This document shows positions 59,008 through 64,000 of a stretch of 64,000 nt of DNA, piece after piece. The position numbers and the translations under genes were made by a program. The stretch comes from Gordionus sp. m RMFG-2023 (Eukaryota; Nematomorpha; Gordioida; Chordodea; Parachordodidae): assembly GCF_954871325.1 (NCBI RefSeq), contig NC_088779.1, positions 21,950,846 to 22,014,845 on the forward strand. Reading direction: 5' to 3'. The notes beneath the pieces were generated by a model. That model had not been told where the DNA came from. It saw only the letters and a list, made by a program, of their open reading frames with translations, and did not search any database. Each line of letters opens with the position of its first letter. The first letter of the stretch is position 1.

Positions 59008-61689
59008 CCCTAAATGTTTCTTTAGCAATAAAATAAATTCAAATCATCAATTAGCTTAGATCTTACGCATATTCTTCTTACCTCCTTTCCACTCATGTCC
59101 TATAATGTTTCAACAAAGATCTTGCTACACCCCCCCCCCTCTACGACAGAATTTCCTGCTATCATGATGAGATTATGAGTCGAATATAAACTCATCAGCC
59201 ATTCCGAGACTTATATCAGCGTTTTGTAGGTATAGGAATAACGTCACCCAAAAGAATTGATCTCAAGAACTATAATTAAACAAATATAATAGGTAAATAT
59301 ATCCTGGCTTAGAGGGTATATTCCATAGGGATAAAATAGAATCCCTAGTTTTAACAAATTTGCCATTTTACCCCTTGCCGTATAGCCCTAGCTTAGACAT
59401 GGAGAAGTATATCTTATGAATTTCATGAAATTTGAACTAGTCATTTTACCTCAAAACAAAAAGTACACCAAATAAATAAAGTTGGTGAAAAGGGGCTAAA
59501 AAGTTGCTTTCAGAATAAATTTTGAGCAAATAAATCTTTTGAAGGTCATAAATTAAAAAAAATTTTTTAAAGAAGGTAAAATTTAATCAAAAATTTTGTT
59601 TACGCATTCTCAATATTACTTTATTTAAAAAAATCTTTCATGGATCCAAATTTCCTTAAAACTTTTATTTTGAAAATCATATCAAACTCTGTGTTTTTAT
59701 ATATTAAATGAATATATGTTTTTAAAAAATTTTGATTTTTAGTCACTATTTTAATAATTTATTCACTTTCATTTATTTTTCTTTCAAATTCTTGTTTATT
59801 GTGATATTTTGTATATATTTTTAGTGAAGGGAGGGGTGAGAGGTGGGGGTGTATAGGGGAAATTTTTATATTACTCTAAAATGTTATTTATAAGAACTAA
59901 CAAATTACTCTACGTGGGGAGTTTCCCTTGCCCCCATGTCTACGTCTACGCTATTGGAATAAACAGTATTACTTAATTCAGAATATTTCATTCTCTTGCC
60001 TGGGAAATTTATGAGCAGGATGTGTTGGACTTTACTGAAAAATCTATACATGAAGCATCGTGCCAGGAGATGCCACCCAAATTAATTTTTTCTCTAAGAA
60101 ATTTACTGAATTTAATTTTTAAAGTGTTTCTAAAATTTGTTAAAATAATTTTTAAAGCATGTTTTGTTGTTCTATCTTTTACATGTAAGACAGTGTTTTT
60201 GTGTTAATTTTTTTTAAATACAATTACACTTTAACCGGCTGAAGCAAGAAAACTTTAGCATAAATGTTAGAATTTATGCCTCCAATTGTTCCTCCAACTA
60301 AGGAGTTGACATACAGTTATTATACTTATTATAAAAGGCAAAATAAAAATAACCATAAATTAAAATTTATAATAATGCAAATTAATCGAGCGTTTTCGAA
60401 AAAAAGCAAACCAGTTTGCGTTTTGATAAATATTTGTAAGCGCTGATTAATTTGCACGATATTATTTGAAATGCATTGTTTGCGTTTTGTTTAAAGAAAC
60501 GAAATTAGCTGGTACTATAATACCTCTTTGGAATAAAGATAAACACTCAAATTCAATCCTTAGATATTTTTTCAGAAATATTTTATATATAATATACAAG
60601 TTTGGCAACTGGAAGCTCGGAGGGGGAAGAGTGGTTGTCCCCATTCACCCTCACTAAATGTGCTCCCGATTGAAAGAATTTTAATAGCAATAACAAATTA
60701 AATAGAAGATTATTCCTATCAATAAAAAGCATTTACTTAGATTGTAATAAAGAAACATTTTACCCTGCCTTTAATTTTTATAAATATCATATCCTAAACT
60801 AATTTCATTTTATTTCCATTTTACAATATTGTAATTTATTTGGTAAAAACCATAAATTTAAAAATACCCGCATTTATTTGATTGGCATTTCTAATTAACC
60901 AATAGTATAATTAGTTTTTTTTAAAAAAACGATAATGATTGACACTTTAAAAAAATTAACATTTAAAATTGTTTTTTTTATTATAAAAAAAAATATCACT
61001 AACAAAAATATTCAAATATAATTTTTAATATGCCTAATTTCTTTAACTGTTTTTTTTATCTGAAATATATTTTTTATATTCAATTTTGATAATTGAAATA
61101 AAAGGGATGGTAAAATTATAATAACATATATTTAAATTTCGGTTTTATCAAATGAAATTAAGAAATTTGTTTAATATTGTTGTAATATAAATAAAGTCAA
61201 AATTATCATAAAATTTTAATATTCAAATAGTATTTATATTAATATAACAAACATGATTCCTTATCAAAAAAAAATTATCATAAAAAAAGTATAATATAAT
61301 ATAAATATATTAAAAATAAAATTAATTTAATTAATGAAATAGGGAACAATTCAGGAGTATTTTGCATTTGTATAATATCTAAATGTTATTTTATTTTTAA
61401 AGTTATTAAATTCTAGTTGATTTTAATAATAAATAAATAATAATATCGTAATAATAATAATGATAAAATTAATTATTTCAATAATTAATTATATACCCAC
61501 ACTCAAAATTAAAATAAATCTTAAAAGATAGTAAGAAATTTTAAAAACTTATTTTAATCCAAAAAATTTTTAAAAAAGTTATGTTAAAGTTTTAATTTGA
61601 AAAAAAAAATATATAAACATAAATATAAATATTGAATATAAAAATAATTCGCTTTCATTTAATTCTTTAATTTACGTGATAATGTATCA
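59008..61689. other. Upstream flank of the Evx gene
   Basis: Contains a C run at about 59130-59140, the end of a family D element (TCAAACTCTG at 59682-59691), repeat G copy 2 (59722-59955), and from about 60700 to 61680 almost pure A/T sequence. Short frames at 60022-60657 are unrecognised. Evx regulatory sequences probably lie here but none can be recognised by eye. Confidence 0.35.
59722..59955 (+). repeat. Direct repeat G, copy 2
   Basis: Diverged copy of 58825-59007, ending in GGGGAGTTTCCCTTGCCCCC where copy 1 has GAGAATTCCTCCCCCGGG. Confidence 0.5.
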
Positions 61690-63875
61690 ATGGTAACACT
61701 CACAAATCCCATACTACTCACAAATAGGATGAACGATGAATTGAGACTCCTGAACAAGAAAGAAATGAATTACAAGTTGCATTCCAATCGCGACCGTATT
61801 GTAAATGGTGGGTGCGATTACGACTTTAAAATGGCAAAAGATGTCAAAGAAATTGATGATTGTGAAAAAAATAATGGTAAAAATTTGAGGAATGGTTCGG
61901 TAGATAAAGGGATAGAAGCAATTCGAGACTCCGATTGTGTCACTACAATGCAGACCAAACGCTTTTCCAGTGATAACAAAGAAGATAATGAAAATGAAAA
62001 AACTAAGGGCATTAATAGTAAATTTCAAAATATTACCCAAGTTGTTTCAAGTCAATCAATGGATGATGAGCAACAAAAGAAATTCTACGAGTTAAATCCG
62101 CCAAGTCTACAGCGTACAACCATGAAAATTAAGGATAGTAAAGATTTGACAAGTCCTAAAATGGTTAGCCTAAATACCGTTTCCAAGAATATTTTAAGCA
62201 AAGACTCCATTTCAAGTAACCCCATGGATAATTTATCCTATTTTTATTCTTATCCCCTGAATTTTATACCATCTCCTCCAAAAAATTCAGACTTTAACGT
62301 TTATAATAATCTTCGACAACATCAAATGTACCCCAGATCTGAACATTATTCTTTTCCTGTCAATATACTCAAGCCAGACATGACCGATTATCAGCCACAT
62401 ATGCAAGGTCATAAACCATTTAAGACGTTCTTGGCAAATGAAAACTCTCCTGGGAGAGGAAAAAGGAAATTGAATACATTTTTTGAAACGAATTTGAGCC
62501 ATTTGAAAGATGACAAGGGTAAAGATGCTTTTCATTTCAACGCCTGTAATCAAAATTTGTTGTACAATATGCCCCACCCTTTCTACAACCACAATCCTAA
62601 CCTACCTCCTCATTTCGCAGACCCGTACCTGAACCGTAACAATTATATGTCCGAGGAATACGTTAGTAGCATAACTTCGCAAAATACTAAGAAATCAAAT
62701 CACGATAAAAGAAACACACCGTATTTTGGAGGACTTAATTATGACATTCCACCTTCTTTTATGTTTCCACCACCTAATTTGGATTTTCTATCCCCGGAAA
62801 AATGTATTTCAGTTATATATTAATATATATTTTAAGTTTTTTTCCTGAATACGAGAGTTTTTAATAATATATGGGGGAGGTCGGGGCAGGTTGGGATTCA
62901 AACCTAAATAACTATCATTATTAAAATGGACACATTACGAATCCCCAAAGCTATTAAAAATAGTCAATATATTCTTTTCTTTTAAACATTATTTTAAATT
63001 TTTTTTAATTTAAAGTTATTATTTGTTGGACCAAAGTACCTCATAACGTAATAGATTTGTCCAGCACGTGTTGTAAGGTGGACACCACCAAAAAAATGAG
63101 GGTCTAAATATGAATTTGAATTTTGTTAAAAAATAATACTAGAGGCTTCAGGATATATTAATAAAATCACATAAAGTATATATGTAATATAATTAATACC
63201 AACCATGCTAAATTCACTAACCATTCAATCTCTCACCCTCAGTTTTATAGAAATGTCATTTAAAATCATATATTAATTCATATTTTATAATTTTGAATAA
63301 CTGTCAAGAATAAAAATAAGTAAAATTTTCTATAATCTTTTTTTATTTATAATTTAAACGATGAGTTTGCATTTATTTTTTGTTACTTTTTGTTTGCTTA
63401 AACACATTTGCCACTGTAAATATTTAATAATACTATTAAAAACTAATTCCAGCCAATGTTGTATGATATAATTAGCCATATTAGATTTAATTTTCCACTC
63501 TTCTTTAATAATAGTTTTAGGAATAAATAGGAGTGGATTAATGATCTACTGTTTACCAACGAGCCCCTTCTGATACATATAGCAGTACAATATATAAATA
63601 TAAAATGTATTTAATCGATTGAAGACAATTCTAAATCCCCATCCAATGACGATGAAACAACTCATTACTCAAGATCTCTCGATGAATTTCCTAACAACAA
63701 CGATTGCAATAATTCAAGCAACTTAGACAATAGCAATTTAAGACGGTACCGAACAGCTTTTACCAGAGAGCAATTGGCAAAATTAGAGAAAGAATTTATC
63801 ACAGAAAATTACGTTTCGAGACCAAAACGATGTGAATTGGCTTCCAGGCTAAATTTGCCCGAAAGTACTATAAAG
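61690..63875 (+). CDS. Even-skipped/Evx homeobox gene, 5' exons (runs off the window)
   Basis: Exon 1 starts at ATG 61690 ([10 protein letters not shown]) and runs to a probable donor at 62804 (AAAAAT|GTATTT); it is Asn/Lys/Ser-rich at first and Pro/Tyr/His-rich later ([18 protein letters not shown]). Exon 2 probably starts at 63625 after TTAATCGATTGAAG, continues the frame, and ends at the donor at 63876. It encodes homeodomain residues 1-46: [32 protein letters not shown] and LNLPESTIK, diagnostic of the Even-skipped class. The intron after Lys46 separates the DNA-contacting helix 3 (expected VWFQNRRMK), which lies beyond the window. Evx proteins are nuclear transcription factors in posterior patterning and neuron identity; that role is inferred from the class. 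The exon 1 to exon 2 junction is my best fit, not proven; a donor a few bases later is possible. Confidence 0.9.
62804..63624 (+). other. Intron 1 of Evx
   Basis: About 820 AT-rich bases between exon 1 and the homeobox exon. A GGGGGAGGTCGGGGCAGG patch at about 62874-62891 is GC-richer. No element with clear ends seen. Confidence 0.55.
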
Positions 63876-64000
63876 GTTATTTCACTTTTTAATTAATATT
63901 TATATTTATTCAGAATTATGTTAAATAAAAATTCATAAATGATGCTGATACTAGGTTATAACTTATCAACGTTGAAATGCCTAATTCAGATCGATGCTAT
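63876..64000 (+). other. Start of Evx intron 2
   Basis: GTTATTTC after the Lys46 codon, then AT-rich sequence to the window edge. Confidence 0.7.

Noticed and set aside
60022-60657. Three 60-63 codon frames upstream of Evx
   Set aside because: Overlapping on both strands, low-complexity and without motifs or splice sites.
1-64000. CRISPR arrays, operons or other prokaryotic features
   Set aside because: No regularly spaced repeats or ribosome-binding-site-linked genes; introns and animal gene families show the sequence is eukaryotic.

Overview
The window is eukaryotic, very A+T-rich (roughly three quarters A/T by eye) and comes from a bilaterian invertebrate. The evidence is three host genes with animal-specific architectures: an inactive rhomboid (iRhom/RHBDF), a multi-exon class 5 semaphorin, and the 5' part of an even-skipped (Evx) homeobox gene, plus short GT-AG introns and many hAT-type DNA transposons. 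I cannot assign a species or phylum.

Layout. 1-10.4 kb: gene-poor, AT-rich, scattered MITEs and MITE relics. 10495-13053 (+): intronless iRhom coding region. 14464-25391 (+): a semaphorin-5 gene whose 16 recognisable exons I could join by splice phase; its first (signal-peptide) exon was not found and one exon carries an apparent +1 frameshift. 26-53 kb: a transposon graveyard. It holds three hAT elements with recognisable termini and 8-bp target duplications (26275-30863, 47599-52206, and 48936-51567 nested in the second), three LINE fragments, a fold-back PIF/Harbinger-like MITE (38530-38897), and two families of hAT-type MITEs sharing TAG[A/T]G termini. 53-61.6 kb: AT-rich, repeats and relics, no recognised gene. 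61690-64000 (+): Evx exon 1, an intron, and the exon carrying homeodomain residues 1-46; the gene runs off the right edge.

The host genes lie on one strand but do not form a pathway visible from sequence. iRhom is an ER/Golgi membrane pseudoprotease that controls trafficking of membrane proteins, Sema5 is a guidance ligand/receptor, and Evx is a transcription factor. The most informative structure is the mobile-element layer. The autonomous-type hAT at 26275-30863 has a six-exon transposase (now broken) and palindromic AACTAGTTAC arrays at both ends. Shorter elements carry similar terminal bases and the same 8-bp target duplication. A duplicated repeat supplies a paralogous empty site for one of them.
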